64,000 nucleotides of DNA from Altererythrobacter sp. CAU 1644 (GCF_029623755.1 NZ_CP121106.1:496001-560000); one strand, 5' to 3'. Counted from the first letter of the stretch, positions 29,176 through 38,515 are shown. Numbers and translations: made by a program. The notes: generated from the sequence alone by a model not told the origin.

Positions 29176-30890
29176 TCCTGCGCCTCCGGGATCAGCGGCG
29201 CGATATCCGAAATGTCGACGTCACGGGTATTGTCGGGACGCACCCCAAGGATCGGCCCGATCCGCGGCACGAGCTTGCCGACGATCGGTGCGGCATTCCA
29301 CGCCGCGGTACGCTGGAACGAGCTGGCGACGGTTCCACGCGGCTCGTCGAGCATGGCAATGACGACATAGCGCGGGCGGTCCATCGGAAAGGCTGCAGCA
29401 AAGGTCGAAACGAGCGACGAGCGCTTGTAGCCGCCCGCACCCGGCTTTTCCGCCGATCCGGTCTTGCCGCCGACGCGGTAGCCCGGCGCATTGGCATTGC
29501 GCCCGGTGCCGTATTTGGAGATCGCCCGCAGCAGTTGGCGCATGCGGGAGGAGGTCGAGGCCTTGAACACCCGGCGGCCGCGCGGCGCGGTGCCCGGCTC
29601 GAGCTTGCGCAGCGTGGCAGGGCGCCAGATGCCGCCATTGACCATCGCCGCATAGGCGCTGGCGAGATGGAGCGGGGTCACCGCGATGCCGTGGCCGTAG
29701 CTCACGGTCATGTTGCGCAGGCGCGGCCAGTCCTTGCCCGGCCAGATCGGATGGCCGCGCGCAGGCAGCTCGATATAGGGACGCTCGCTCATGCCCAGGT
29801 CGATCATGGTCTGGCGCAGGCGCTCCGGCCCCAGCTCGTCGGCAACTCGTGCCGTCACTGTATTCGAGGAATGGATCAGCGCCTCGGGCACGTTGAGCGA
29901 GGCGCCCAGCGGGTGGCTGTCCTTGATCGTGAACCGACCGACCTTGACCGGCTCGGCGTTCCACCGGCGTCCGAGGTCGCGTACCACGCCCGCATCGATC
30001 GCGGCTGCCATGGCGAGCGGCTTGAAAGTCGAACCGAGTTCGTACACCTGGTTGGTGACGCGGTTGAACATGTACTTCTCGCCCTGCTCGTCGATCCGGT
30101 TGGGATCGAATTCGGGCAGCGAGGCAAGCGCCAGCACTTCGCCGGTATCGACGTCGAGCACCAGTCCGGCAGCACCCATCGCGTTCACCGACAGCATGCC
30201 GCGCCGCAGCTCGTCCTCGAGCGCACCCTGCACCCTCAGATCGATCGACAGGGGGACGGGGGTCCCGCGTAGTGCGGGATCGGTGAGATGTTCGTCGAGG
30301 ACCTGTTCCATTCCGACCCGGCCGTGGCCATCGGCGGCGACATAGCCAAGCACATGCGCGCCCATCGAACCTTGCGGATAGTGGCGATCCGTCTCGCGCG
30401 GCATTTCGAGCGCGAGTTCGCCGATATTCTGGACCCGGTTGGCTTCTTCGGGGAGCACCCGGCGGCGGATGTAGCCGGTGCGACCCGAAGCGAGCCGGTC
30501 GGTCAGTTCGGCCTGATCCATGGTCGGGAAGATGGCAACGAGTTCGGCAGCGACCTCTTCGGGCGATTTCACCAGCGGCGAACCTTCACCCAGCGCCTTC
30601 GGGTTGTACCACAGCGCGTAGGCAGGGAAGGCGCGCGCGAGCGGTTGGCCGTTACGGTCGGTGATCTCGCCGCGCGGCGGCAGCAGCGCTTCCTCGAGCG
30701 AGGTGCGCGACAGGGCGCGATCGGCGAAACCGAAATAGACGATGCGCAGGACTGCCGCGAGAGCGACCAGCGCGAACACACCGGCGACCCACAACACGCG
30801 CCAGCGCGCCATGGTCAACGATTGGCGACGGAACGTCACCAGTTGCACCCTGCCTGCCTGGACGGCCGCGCTGGCCGTCAACGCATTCAT
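29172..30890 (-). CDS. ftsI: Septal penicillin-binding protein 3 (transpeptidase)
   Basis: 572 residues. A short cytoplasmic N-terminus and one membrane helix (about 29-52) are followed by the pedestal domain (PPRGEITDRNGQPLA) and the transpeptidase. The catalytic motifs are STFK (in ELGSTFKPLAMA), SSN (IHSSNTVTARVA) and KTG (GGKTGSAEKPG). It crosslinks septal peptidoglycan with FtsW. The ATG overlaps ftsL (ATGA). Confidence 0.96.
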   Translation of the reverse strand: MNALTASAAVQAGRVQLVTFRRQSLTMARWRVLWVAGVFALVALAAVLRIVYFGFADRALSRTSLEEALLPPRGEITDRNGQPLARAFPAYALWYNPKALGEGSPLVKSPEEVAAELVAIFPTMDQAELTDRLASGRTGYIRRRVLPEEANRVQNIGELALEMPRETDRHYPQGSMGAHVLGYVAADGHGRVGMEQVLDEHLTDPALRGTPVPLSIDLRVQGALEDELRRGMLSVNAMGAAGLVLDVDTGEVLALASLPEFDPNRIDEQGEKYMFNRVTNQVYELGSTFKPLAMAAAIDAGVVRDLGRRWNAEPVKVGRFTIKDSHPLGASLNVPEALIHSSNTVTARVADELGPERLRQTMIDLGMSERPYIELPARGHPIWPGKDWPRLRNMTVSYGHGIAVTPLHLASAYAAMVNGGIWRPATLRKLEPGTAPRGRRVFKASTSSRMRQLLRAISKYGTGRNANAPGYRVGGKTGSAEKPGAGGYKRSSLVSTFAAAFPMDRPRYVVIAMLDEPRGTVASSFQRTAAWNAAPIVGKLVPRIGPILGVRPDNTRDVDISDIAPLIPEAQE

Positions 30891-31420
30891 TCGCGCGCCT
30901 CGGCCGACAGCAGCGTGCGGGCCTGGGCGGTGCCTACCGGCGCCGCCTCGGACAGGATATCGGCAAAGGCGCCGGCGAAGTCGCTGCCGACGCTTGCCTG
31001 TTGCACCATGGCCAGCTCGACCGGCTTGCCGGTGACCGGCGAGACCATCTGCGGCCGTTCCCCGGCGTCCGGGTTGAAGTCGGCCCGTGCGACACGGATC
31101 GGCGACGGCGCGCCGGGGCCACGCGGCGAACCGAGGCTCGCCAGCTGGCGTTCGCTCTCAAGATACTGGTCGGCGCGCGGTGCCTCGTAACCGAATTCGA
31201 CCGCGTTCCAGTCGGCCAGTTGCCGCTGGCTGGCGCGCGCCTGGAACTCGGTTTCGAGCTCCACTGTCTCGCGTTTCAGTTCGATGATCTCGCGTTCGGC
31301 CAGCAGCACTTCGCTCTTCACGGCATGCACCCGGAAACTCAGCCCCAGGAACAGTCCGAAGCAAGCGAGCAGCGCGGCTGCCCAACCGATCTGGCGTAGA
31401 CGACTTCCGGAGATATTCAT
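30887..31420 (-). CDS. ftsL: FtsL-like divisome protein
   Basis: 177 residues. Position between rsmH and ftsI, one N-terminal membrane helix (about 12-30) and a following coiled coil ([26 protein letters not shown]) identify FtsL, which recruits FtsW/FtsI with FtsB. It is longer than the 80-120 residues usual for the family; the extra C-terminal half (from about residue 85) is Pro/Ala-rich and has no recognised domain. Both ends overlap neighbours by ATGA. Confidence 0.85.
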   Translation of the reverse strand: MNISGSRLRQIGWAAALLACFGLFLGLSFRVHAVKSEVLLAEREIIELKRETVELETEFQARASQRQLADWNAVEFGYEAPRADQYLESERQLASLGSPRGPGAPSPIRVARADFNPDAGERPQMVSPVTGKPVELAMVQQASVGSDFAGAFADILSEAAPVGTAQARTLLSAEARE

Positions 31421-32364
31421 GCCGCCTCCTTTCTGGCCGGTGCTTGAGTACGGGTTGCGAACCGAAGGGTTGAGGAACGGGCACGGGGGTTACGGTCGAT
31501 CTCTGCCTGCGAAGGGCGGATGGCCTTTGAGACGTGCTCGAACACGGGAGCCGCCTGCTCGATTTCGGGCAGGTGGCGCGAACCGCCGCCACGCTGCGAA
31601 GCGTCGCGGAGGAAACGTTTGACGATGCGATCTTCCAGGCTGTGGAAGCTGACCACGGCAAGGCGTCCTCCGGCGCGCAACAATTGTTCTGCTGCGCCGA
31701 GGCCGGTGCGCAGTTCGCCCAGCTCGTCATTCACATGGATCCGGATCGCCTGGAAACTGCGGGTCGCCGGATCCTTCTTGTCGGTCGGCTTGTGGCCCAG
31801 CGCCTTGCGCACCACGCGGGCGAGGTCGCCGGTGGTCTCGAGCGGGCGGGCAGCGACGATCGCCCGCGCCACGCGGCGCGACTGGCGTTCTTCGCCAAAG
31901 TCATAAAGCACGTTGGCGATCTCGTCGGCCTCCGCCGTGTTGACGAAATCGGCCGCGCTCATCCCTTCGCGGCTCATGCGCATGTCGAGGGGGCCGTCGG
32001 CGCTGAAGGCAAAGCCGCGCTCGGCCTGGTCGAGCTGCATCGAGGAGACGCCGATATCCATTGCCACGCCGTCGACCTGCGCCACGCCGGCTTCGGCGAG
32101 CGCGTCGACCATTTCCGAAAAACGCCGCGGATGGAGCACAAGGCGCGGAGGGGTGGCCCGCGCTTCGGCCCATCCGCGGCCTTCGGCAATCGCGCCCGGA
32201 TCGCGATCGAATGCATGGACAGTCGCGCCGCTATCGAGCAGCGCCCGGGTATAACCGCCAGCGCCGAAAGTGGCGTCGACGATTACATCGCCTGGCTTGG
32301 GACAAAGCGCAGCGATGACTTCTTCAAGAAGGACTGGGATGTGCGGGGCGGCGGAAGAAGTCAT
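31417..32364 (-). CDS. rsmH: 16S rRNA (cytosine-1402-N4) methyltransferase
   Basis: 315 residues. The SAM-binding [15 protein letters not shown] is near residues 29-43. HIPVLLEEV at the N-terminus, [18 protein letters not shown] and [15 protein letters not shown] near the C-terminus are diagnostic for RsmH (MraW). It fine-tunes the ribosomal P site. Start ATG 32364 overlaps the mraZ stop (ATGA). Confidence 0.96.
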   Translation of the reverse strand: MTSSAAPHIPVLLEEVIAALCPKPGDVIVDATFGAGGYTRALLDSGATVHAFDRDPGAIAEGRGWAEARATPPRLVLHPRRFSEMVDALAEAGVAQVDGVAMDIGVSSMQLDQAERGFAFSADGPLDMRMSREGMSAADFVNTAEADEIANVLYDFGEERQSRRVARAIVAARPLETTGDLARVVRKALGHKPTDKKDPATRSFQAIRIHVNDELGELRTGLGAAEQLLRAGGRLAVVSFHSLEDRIVKRFLRDASQRGGGSRHLPEIEQAAPVFEHVSKAIRPSQAEIDRNPRARSSTLRFATRTQAPARKEAA

Positions 32365-32846
32365 TTCTTCTTCCCCTTGGCTTCGGCAACGAGGTTGGCG
32401 CAGGCGGCCTGCGCGCTCTCCCAATCGCTGCCCATGCCGGCCAGCACATCGGGATTCCAGATGGTGAAGAACCGGCCCGCACCCTGGAAATAGAGGCCAT
32501 CCTCGACCTGGCCCAGGGTCCGCAAGTGTTCGGGCATGACGAAGCGCCCGCTGTCGTCGAAGGGGAGCTCGACGAAACCGAACAATTGCATGGCCCTGAG
32601 GTCGCGGTCGAAATCCATTTGCATGCGGATCGCGCGCTCTTCTTCGCGGTCGAGCTGGGCGTCGAGCTCTTCCTTGCGCGACAGGCCGAAGCCGACGAGA
32701 CAATTCCAGCGGTCATGCTTGGCGAGGCAGAGAATCCGGCCGCCGGAGCTTTCCTTCACGGCCTTGCGGAATAGCGGAGGCAGGACGAAGCGGCTCTTAT
32801 CGCCCGCGGGCGAAAATGCCTGTCCACTGTAGCCTCCGAAAGACAC
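32361..32846 (-). CDS. mraZ: Transcriptional regulator MraZ
   Basis: 161 residues from GTG 32846, chosen because GGAG lies eight bases upstream and [22 protein letters not shown] is a normal MraZ start; the longer frame from a TTG at 32933 adds 29 residues unlike the family. Two SpoVT/AbrB half-domains are visible ([13 protein letters not shown] and [13 protein letters not shown]). MraZ forms a ring that binds spaced repeats at the dcw promoter and represses it. Four such spaced repeats occur 170-200 bases upstream. Confidence 0.92.
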   Translation of the reverse strand: MSFGGYSGQAFSPAGDKSRFVLPPLFRKAVKESSGGRILCLAKHDRWNCLVGFGLSRKEELDAQLDREEERAIRMQMDFDRDLRAMQLFGFVELPFDDSGRFVMPEHLRTLGQVEDGLYFQGAGRFFTIWNPDVLAGMGSDWESAQAACANLVAEAKGKKK

Positions 32847-33017
32847 CTGTCGGTCTCCACCCCAATGGCCTGCCTGAAAAGCGGCCGATCCCCTGTTCGC
32901 AGACACGACCTCCCCGCTTCCGCCAGCGCGCAAGGGCGGGCGGCGCGCCCACCTGCCGAGTGAGCACCACGCGAAACGTCATGTCCGATGGAATATCGTC
33001 ATATCGCGGGCAGGACG

Positions 33018-33052
33018 GGGATGAAAGGGATTTTTGCGGGATTTCACGGGAT
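33018..33052. promoter_or_regulatory. Four GGGAT boxes at 9-11 bp spacing: putative MraZ operator
   Basis: GGGAT occurs at 33018, 33027, 33038 and 33048 (ATCCC on the mraZ strand), i.e. once per helical turn. Known MraZ operators are three or four short G-rich direct repeats with about 10-bp periodicity near the first dcw promoter. The sequence here differs from the E. coli TGGG core and runs on the strand opposite to mraZ, so the assignment rests on spacing and position. Confidence 0.6.
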
Positions 33053-33057
33053 AAGGT

Positions 33058-33076
33058 GGTAAATATCTGATTTACC
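33058..33076. promoter_or_regulatory. Palindrome GGTAAAT-N5-ATTTACC
   Basis: A perfect 7-bp inverted repeat lies six bases beyond the GGGAT boxes, in the most AT-rich part of the mraZ leader. It could bind a dimeric regulator or overlap the promoter. The 11-mer TGGTAAATATC from it recurs at 61362-61372. Confidence 0.5.
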
Positions 33077-33225
33077 TTATGTTTTGAGTTACCGTTTTGC
33101 GACGAAGTGAACCTCTCCAGCCTCAGAAGAGCCCCTCAATCGGCTGAAAACGTGCCGAAAACCCGCGCGACTCCGCAGAATCGAGTCGTTTTCCCGCAAT
33201 TTCCCCGAATGTGAGGTGCTTGCGA

Positions 33226-34008
33226 TCAATCGAAGGCCGTCCGGAGCAGGGTGAGCATTTCGTCTTCGCCCATTCCTTCGGCTCCGACCTGCTCGAACAT
33301 GGCGGCATCGGCGAGCACCGTCACCTGCCCCGCTCCGACCGAGCAGCGCGCGATCACGCCATCGGCTTCGATCGAACACTTGCCGCGCCCTTCATCACCT
33401 TCCGCCCCGACCGCGAACAACTCGCCCGCCAGGACGACCGGCCAATCCATGCCGTCAACGGTGACCGTTCGTTGGCCGAACGTCTGTTCCTCGTCATAGC
33501 GCATGGCGAGGCCCCAGCGCTGCATGACAGGGGGGATCAGCGCCGCCGACGTCGGATGGCGCGGATCGCTGATCGTCACGGCATAGGTATTGGTGAGTTG
33601 CGGATCGAGCGCCAACAGCAGCTTGCCCCCGGCGCGAACCCATTTGTCGAGCGCGACATTGTCTTCCGGGCCGAGCCCTCGCGGCTGCACGATGAACAGT
33701 CGCGTCACCCCAGCCAGCGGATCGATCGTCGCTGCCTCGTCGCCGACGCCCGGCTGCGCGGCGAGGGTGTCGAGCATTTCGAGTTCGTACTGGCGTTCGA
33801 GCACCTGGCGGACGAAGGGGGTATCGACCCTGCCCGCGATCAATTCGCCCATGTCGCTGCCCTCGCCCCAGTAGATCGGGAGGCTGGTCATCAGCGCCAG
33901 CGGCTGACGATCGGCAGAGCGAGCGGCAATCGTCCACGCCGCGTAAAGCCCGACAGCAAGGGCCAGCAGCGCGGCAAGCCAGGCGTATTTACGGCGTGTC
34001 GTCGCCAT
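33226..34008 (-). CDS. Membrane-anchored DUF4350/GldG-like protein
   Basis: 260 residues from ATG 34008. One N-terminal membrane helix (about 8-25) is followed by a periplasmic domain. LFIVQPRGLGPEDNVALDKWV, GGKLLLALDPQ and the later GQVTVLADAAMFEQ resemble the DUF4350/GldG fold, a glutamine-amidotransferase-like domain without known activity that often accompanies MoxR ATPases or ABC systems. It overlaps the preceding small membrane protein by 20 bases. No MoxR gene is visible here. The family call is tentative. Confidence 0.6.
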   Translation of the reverse strand: MATTRRKYAWLAALLALAVGLYAAWTIAARSADRQPLALMTSLPIYWGEGSDMGELIAGRVDTPFVRQVLERQYELEMLDTLAAQPGVGDEAATIDPLAGVTRLFIVQPRGLGPEDNVALDKWVRAGGKLLLALDPQLTNTYAVTISDPRHPTSAALIPPVMQRWGLAMRYDEEQTFGQRTVTVDGMDWPVVLAGELFAVGAEGDEGRGKCSIEADGVIARCSVGAGQVTVLADAAMFEQVGAEGMGEDEMLTLLRTAFD

Positions 34009-34360
34009 TGCCCTGCTGCGGGTTCGCTCCTTCGGGAACGGCGGCGGCCTGCTGGGTATTGGCCGGTTCCGGATCGGCCGGAAGGTCGGGCACGACGCCT
34101 GCATCGGCGAGCGGATCGCTGAGCGGCGGCGCCGGGCTGGGTTCCGTGGTCGGGGCCGCCTCTGGCACGGAGAGTGAATCGGCCACTCGCGCGCGGTCCT
34201 GGATGATGTTGGCGAGGCCGACGAGCAGGATCATCGCGCCGAGGCCCGACAGCCCTACCTGCAGGCGCTGCATGGCCTGCGCCCTCGTGCCGCCAAGCGG
34301 TGCGGTTGCCACCGTGCCCGGCTCGTCTTGACCCAATCCAAAGAGCTTTCTGTCAGCCAT
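33989..34360 (-). CDS. Small single-pass membrane protein
   Basis: 123 residues. A short cytoplasmic start is followed by one membrane helix (about 34-53, LSGLGAMILLVGLANII) and a Pro/Ala/Asp-rich tail that is probably disordered. The gene starts 14 bases after cysK and its end overlaps the DUF4350-like gene, so the two membrane proteins probably work together. I do not recognise a family. Confidence 0.7.
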   Translation of the reverse strand: MADRKLFGLGQDEPGTVATAPLGGTRAQAMQRLQVGLSGLGAMILLVGLANIIQDRARVADSLSVPEAAPTTEPSPAPPLSDPLADAGVVPDLPADPEPANTQQAAAVPEGANPQQGNGDDTP

Positions 34361-34374
34361 CGCCGATCAGACTA

Positions 34375-35388
34375 TCACGCCGCTTCGAGCCAGTCGAATA
34401 CTGGCAGATTCTTCGAGCGCAGCCAGTCGGCATTGTAGAGCGTCGAGAGATAGCGGAAACCGGTGTCGCACAGCATCGTCACCACGCGGGCATCCTTGCG
34501 GCCATCGGCCACGAGTTGCTTGCCCAGCTCGACCGCGCCCGCGACATTGATGCCCGACGACAGGCCGAGGCACATCCCCTCGCCGCGCAGCAATTGCTCG
34601 ACCCATTTCAGCCCTTCCTCGTCGGAGATGCGGAACTGGGTGTCGATCGGCGCACCTTCCAGATTGGCGGTGATCCGGCCCTGCCCGATCCCCTCGGCGA
34701 CCGAGGATCCCTCGGCCTTGAGTTCGCCATGGGCGTAATAGCTGAAGAGCGCGGCACCGTGCGGGTCGGTCAGCGCGATGCGGATATTCTCGTCGCGCTC
34801 CTTCAGGCCCATCCCGACGCCGGCGATGGTGCCACCCGATCCGGCGGCGCAGGTGAAGCCGTCGATGCGGCCCTCGAGCTGTTCCCACAGCTCCGCTGCG
34901 GTCCCTTCGAGATGCGCCTTGCGGTTGGCGGTGTTGTCGAACTGCCCTGCCCAGACCGCGCCCTCGGTCTCTTCGGCGAGCCGCCGCGAGGTGTGTACGA
35001 AGTGGTTGCAGTCGGCATATTTGGTCGGCGGGACGAGGACCAGCTCGGCGCCGAGCGCGCGCAGCGTCTCCATCTTCTCCTTCGACTGGTTGTCGGGCAT
35101 GACAATCACGGTCTTGTAGCCGAGCGCATTGGCCACCAAAGCAATCCCGATTCCGGTGTTCCCGGCCGTGCCTTCGACCACCGTGCCACCGGGCTTGAGT
35201 TCGCCGCGTTCTTCCGCGTCACGGATGATATAGAGCGCAGCCCGGTCCTTCACCGAAGAACCGGGATTGGCGAATTCGCATTTGCCGTAAATTTCGCAAC
35301 CGGCCGCTTCGCTCGCCCCCTTGAGCAGGACGAGCGGGGTGTTGCCAATGAGTTCGAGCGTCGAGCCGAACGGCTTGGTAATATTCAT
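34375..35388 (-). CDS. cysK: Cysteine synthase (O-acetylserine sulfhydrylase family)
   Basis: 337 residues from ATG 35388. It condenses O-acetylserine with sulfide using PLP. NPGSSVKDRAALYI holds the PLP lysine; EGTAGNTGIGIALVA, GSGGTIAGVGMGLKE and AGQFDNTANRKAH complete the active site. The C-terminal part is longer than classic CysK and may mark a cysteine-synthase-A variant common in alphaproteobacteria. A 2Fe-2S ferredoxin gene precedes it by 42 bases. Confidence 0.9.
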   Translation of the reverse strand: MNITKPFGSTLELIGNTPLVLLKGASEAAGCEIYGKCEFANPGSSVKDRAALYIIRDAEERGELKPGGTVVEGTAGNTGIGIALVANALGYKTVIVMPDNQSKEKMETLRALGAELVLVPPTKYADCNHFVHTSRRLAEETEGAVWAGQFDNTANRKAHLEGTAAELWEQLEGRIDGFTCAAGSGGTIAGVGMGLKERDENIRIALTDPHGAALFSYYAHGELKAEGSSVAEGIGQGRITANLEGAPIDTQFRISDEEGLKWVEQLLRGEGMCLGLSSGINVAGAVELGKQLVADGRKDARVVTMLCDTGFRYLSTLYNADWLRSKNLPVFDWLEAA

Positions 35389-35430
35389 GCTGCGTGAATT
35401 AGGCGCGCCATGCGAGGCGCGCAACGAAGA

Positions 35431-35748
35431 TCAATCTTCAGCCGCGATAGTAACTTTGAGGCCGTCGAGATCGCCCGTGAAGGGAATCTGGCACGACAGG
35501 CGCGAGTTCTCGTCGCGATGGTCCGAGCTTTCGAGCAGATCGTCCTCGTCCTCGCTCATCGTCGGCAGCTTGTCCTTGAACGAAGGGTCGACATGGACAT
35601 GGCAGGTCGCGCAGGAACAGCACCCGCCGCACAGCGCCAGCAATTCGTCGAAACCGTTGTCGCGAATGGCTTCCATCACGGTAAGGCCATCGGCCACGTC
35701 GATCTCGGAGGTTTCGCCTTCACGGGTGGTGACGATCAGCTTGGGCAT
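35431..35748 (-). CDS. [2Fe-2S] ferredoxin, adrenodoxin type
   Basis: 105 residues from ATG 35748, which has the normal ferredoxin start [12 protein letters not shown]. The cluster ligands follow C-x5-C-x2-C ([10 protein letters not shown], about residues 40-49), with the fourth cysteine in RLSCQI near residue 86. Two extra cysteines lie between the ligands. It carries electrons to P450, dioxygenase or Fe-S assembly systems; the partner is not shown. It is probably cotranscribed with cysK and divergent from the glycosylase gene. Confidence 0.92.
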   Translation of the reverse strand: MPKLIVTTREGETSEIDVADGLTVMEAIRDNGFDELLALCGGCCSCATCHVHVDPSFKDKLPTMSEDEDDLLESSDHRDENSRLSCQIPFTGDLDGLKVTIAAED

Positions 35749-35854
35749 GTCTATCTGGTTCCCTTGTGACAGGTTGCAACCTGCAACCCCTATCCGCTCA
35801 TGACGGGCGCTGCTAGGGTTTGGCGCGCCATTTTGCAAGCAAAGGGAAGATAAC

Positions 35855-36472
35855 TTGGGGCTTAGCGCTGCTGCAATCCGCGACGGGCTGGATACACTGG
35901 CGGATCGCGAACCGCGCATCGGCGAGGCGTTGGCGCTGGTCGGCTATCCCGAAACGCGCATTCGCCCGACCGGATACAAGACCCTGCTGCGCACCATTGT
36001 CGGCCAGCAGGTCTCGGTCGCCGCAGCCACGTCCATGTGGAACAAGCTCGAGGCCGAGCTCGGCCCGGAATTCACCGCCAACTGCCTGCTCGAACGCGAT
36101 TTCGACACGCTACGCGCCTGCGGGCTGTCGCGCCAGAAGCAGGGTTACGCCCGCAGCCTGTGCGAGCTGGTGTCCAATGGCCAGATCGATTTCGATAACC
36201 TGCCGCAGGACGATGAGGAGGCGATCGCCGAACTCACCCTGATCAAGGGGATCGGGCGCTGGTCGGCCGAGATCTACCTGTTGTTCGCGGAGGGGCGCCC
36301 CGACATCTGGCCGGCCGGCGACCTCGCCGTGCAGGAGGGGGTCAAGCGCCTGCTGGCCCTGCCCGAACGTCCGACCGAAAAGCCGACCCGCGAACTGGCC
36401 GAGGGATGGAGTCCGCATCGCGGCGCGATGGCCATCTTCACCTGGCACTTTTACTCAAATCCGGCGCTGTAG
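35855..36472 (+). CDS. DNA-3-methyladenine glycosylase II (AlkA/HhH-GPD)
   Basis: 205 residues. It excises alkylated bases. The helix-hairpin-helix is [17 protein letters not shown] and the catalytic aspartate is in [11 protein letters not shown]. The N-terminal AlkA extra domain is missing, as in the short bacterial forms. The start is TTG 35855 with GGGAAGA eight bases upstream; no ATG or GTG is available in frame. It is divergent from the ferredoxin gene. Confidence 0.9.
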   Translation: MGLSAAAIRDGLDTLADREPRIGEALALVGYPETRIRPTGYKTLLRTIVGQQVSVAAATSMWNKLEAELGPEFTANCLLERDFDTLRACGLSRQKQGYARSLCELVSNGQIDFDNLPQDDEEAIAELTLIKGIGRWSAEIYLLFAEGRPDIWPAGDLAVQEGVKRLLALPERPTEKPTRELAEGWSPHRGAMAIFTWHFYSNPAL

Positions 36473-36556
36473 AAGCGGACTTGCTCGCAACGACAAAGCC
36501 TGCAATATCGCCTGTGTTATTCCAACAATACACTAAAACAGGAAGCTCCATCCCCC

Positions 36557-38515
36557 ATGAGCGAGTTGTCATCCTACCCCCTCATTCCGCGCGACCATTT
36601 GTTCGGTAATCCGACCCGTACCTCCGGCCAGATCAGTCCCGATGGCAAATGGCTCAGTTGGCTTGCGCCGCTGGATGGCGTGCTCAACGTCTGGATGGCA
36701 CCTGTCGGTGAGCCCGATGCGGGCAAGGCCATGACGAGCTCGACCGACCGCCCGATCCGCCAGTATTTCTGGGCGCCGGATTCGCAAAGCCTGCTCTACA
36801 TCCAGGACAAGGGCGGCGATGAGAACTTCCTGCTTTATGGCATCGACGTCGGCACGGGGAAAGAAACGACCCTGACGCCGTTCGAGAAAACGCGCGTAGA
36901 TCTGATCGGCGGGTCGGAGCGCATTCGCGACAAGATCCTGATCGGGCTCAACAACCGCGATCCGCAATTCCACGACGTCCACCTGCTCAACCTCAACTCC
37001 GGCGAACTGACCGAGGTCCTACGCAACGAGAGCTTCGCCGGCTTCATGTCCGACGACAATCTCGAGGTCCGCATGGCGATCCGCCAGAACGAGGCGGGCG
37101 GGACCGACTATTTCCACGTCGTCGATGGCACGGTCGAAGAAGCGCCCTTCGTCAGCACCGCGATGGAGGACTCGCTGACGACTGGCCCGGCAGGCTACAC
37201 CAATGACGGCAAGACATTGTACTGGCTCGACAGCCGGGGGCGGAACACCGCCGCGCTGATCGCGCAGGACGTCGCCAGCGGCTCAACCAGCGTCATCGCC
37301 GAGAACGACCAGGCCGATATCAGCGGTACGCTCCGCGACCCCAAGACCGGCGAGGTCGAAGCCTATTCGGTAGAATATCTCAAGACCGAGTGGACCGCGA
37401 TCGATGCCGAGACCGGTGCGTCGCTCGACTGGCTGGGCGAACAACTCGAGGGTGAATATGGCGTACAGTCACGGACCGAGGACGACAGTACATGGATCGT
37501 CTGGAACGACCCGGTAACCTCACCCTCTGCCACCTACATCTTCGATCGCACGGCGCAGACTTTGACCCCGTTCTACACCACCCGGCCAGAACTCGAGGGC
37601 GCGCCGCTCCAACCGATGCACATGCTCGAGATCAAGGCGCGCGACGGGCTTATCCTGCCGTCCTATCTCACCCTGCCGCCGGGAAGCGACGCGGACGGCG
37701 ACGGAATTCCCGACCAGCCCCTACCGATGATCCTGTTCGTCCATGGCGGCCCGTGGGCGCGCGACGGATACGGCTACAACAGCCACCACCAATGGCTCGC
37801 CAATCGTGGCTACGCGGTGCTCTCGGTCAACTTCCGCGGCTCGACCGGCTTCGGCAAGGACTTCATCAATGCGAGCAACCTCCAGTGGGGCCTCGCTATG
37901 CATGACGATTTGATCGACGCCACCGACTGGGCGATCGAACGTGGCATCGGACAGGCCGACCGGATCGCGATCATGGGCGGTTCCTATGGCGGCTATGCGA
38001 CGCTGGCAGGCCTTGCCTTCACGCCCGAGAAATTCGCCTGCGGGGTCGATATCGTCGGCCCGTCGAACCTCGAGACGCTGCTCGAAACCATTCCGCCCTA
38101 TTGGGCGCCGATGGTGAAGATCTTCCACGAGCGGATGGGCAACCCGAACACCGAGGAAGGCCTCGCGCTGCTCAAGGCGGCGAGCCCGCTCTACAAGGCG
38201 GAGCGGATCGTGAAGCCGCTGCTGATTGCGCAGGGCGCGAACGATCCGCGCGTCAAGCAATCCGAGAGCGACCAGATCGTGGGGGCGATGAAGGCTGCCG
38301 GTATTCCCGTCACCTATGTCCTCTACCCGGACGAGGGCCACGGCTTTGCCAAGCCGGCCAATAACATCGCCTTCACCGCGATCACCGAGAACTTCCTCGC
38401 CAGCTGCATCGGGGGACGCGCCGAGCCGATCGGCGACGATCTCGAGCCATCGACCGCCGAAATCGTCGAAGGGCAGGAGCATGTGAAAAGCCTCGAGGCG
38501 GCGCTGGCTGACTGA
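36557..38515 (+). CDS. S9 family prolyl-oligopeptidase-like peptidase
   Basis: 652 residues. An N-terminal beta-propeller (about 20-370) covers a C-terminal alpha/beta-hydrolase. The catalytic triad is Ser476 in GGSYGGY, Asp563 in ANDPR and His595 in DEGHGF; HGGPWARDGYGYN forms the oxyanion region. No export signal is visible, so it is probably cytoplasmic, cleaving small peptides or acyl-peptides. A 36-residue acidic tail after the hydrolase fold is unusual. It starts 84 bases after the glycosylase gene. Confidence 0.93.
   Translation: MSELSSYPLIPRDHLFGNPTRTSGQISPDGKWLSWLAPLDGVLNVWMAPVGEPDAGKAMTSSTDRPIRQYFWAPDSQSLLYIQDKGGDENFLLYGIDVGTGKETTLTPFEKTRVDLIGGSERIRDKILIGLNNRDPQFHDVHLLNLNSGELTEVLRNESFAGFMSDDNLEVRMAIRQNEAGGTDYFHVVDGTVEEAPFVSTAMEDSLTTGPAGYTNDGKTLYWLDSRGRNTAALIAQDVASGSTSVIAENDQADISGTLRDPKTGEVEAYSVEYLKTEWTAIDAETGASLDWLGEQLEGEYGVQSRTEDDSTWIVWNDPVTSPSATYIFDRTAQTLTPFYTTRPELEGAPLQPMHMLEIKARDGLILPSYLTLPPGSDADGDGIPDQPLPMILFVHGGPWARDGYGYNSHHQWLANRGYAVLSVNFRGSTGFGKDFINASNLQWGLAMHDDLIDATDWAIERGIGQADRIAIMGGSYGGYATLAGLAFTPEKFACGVDIVGPSNLETLLETIPPYWAPMVKIFHERMGNPNTEEGLALLKAASPLYKAERIVKPLLIAQGANDPRVKQSESDQIVGAMKAAGIPVTYVLYPDEGHGFAKPANNIAFTAITENFLASCIGGRAEPIGDDLEPSTAEIVEGQEHVKSLEAALAD

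Larger units (their letters stand above)
32847..33225 (-). other. Long leader/control region of the dcw cluster
   Basis: This 379-base gap has no credible gene. From the mraZ start outward it holds the SD (GGAG), about 160 bases without a recognised signal, the four ATCCC boxes, the GGTAAAT palindrome and an AT-rich stretch that is the best place for a promoter. A CGACTC/GAGTCG hairpin (33168-33188) followed by TTTT on the plus strand lies nearer the upstream gene. No consensus -35/-10 pair could be assigned with confidence. Confidence 0.6.

Noticed and set aside
32847..32933. Longer mraZ starting at TTG 32933
   Set aside because: The added 29 residues are unlike MraZ, and GTG 32846 has a well-placed GGAG.
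33168..33192. Plus-strand terminator CGACTC/GAGTCG-TTTT
   Set aside because: No plus-strand gene ends there; it may serve the opposite direction, but the U-run is on the wrong side.
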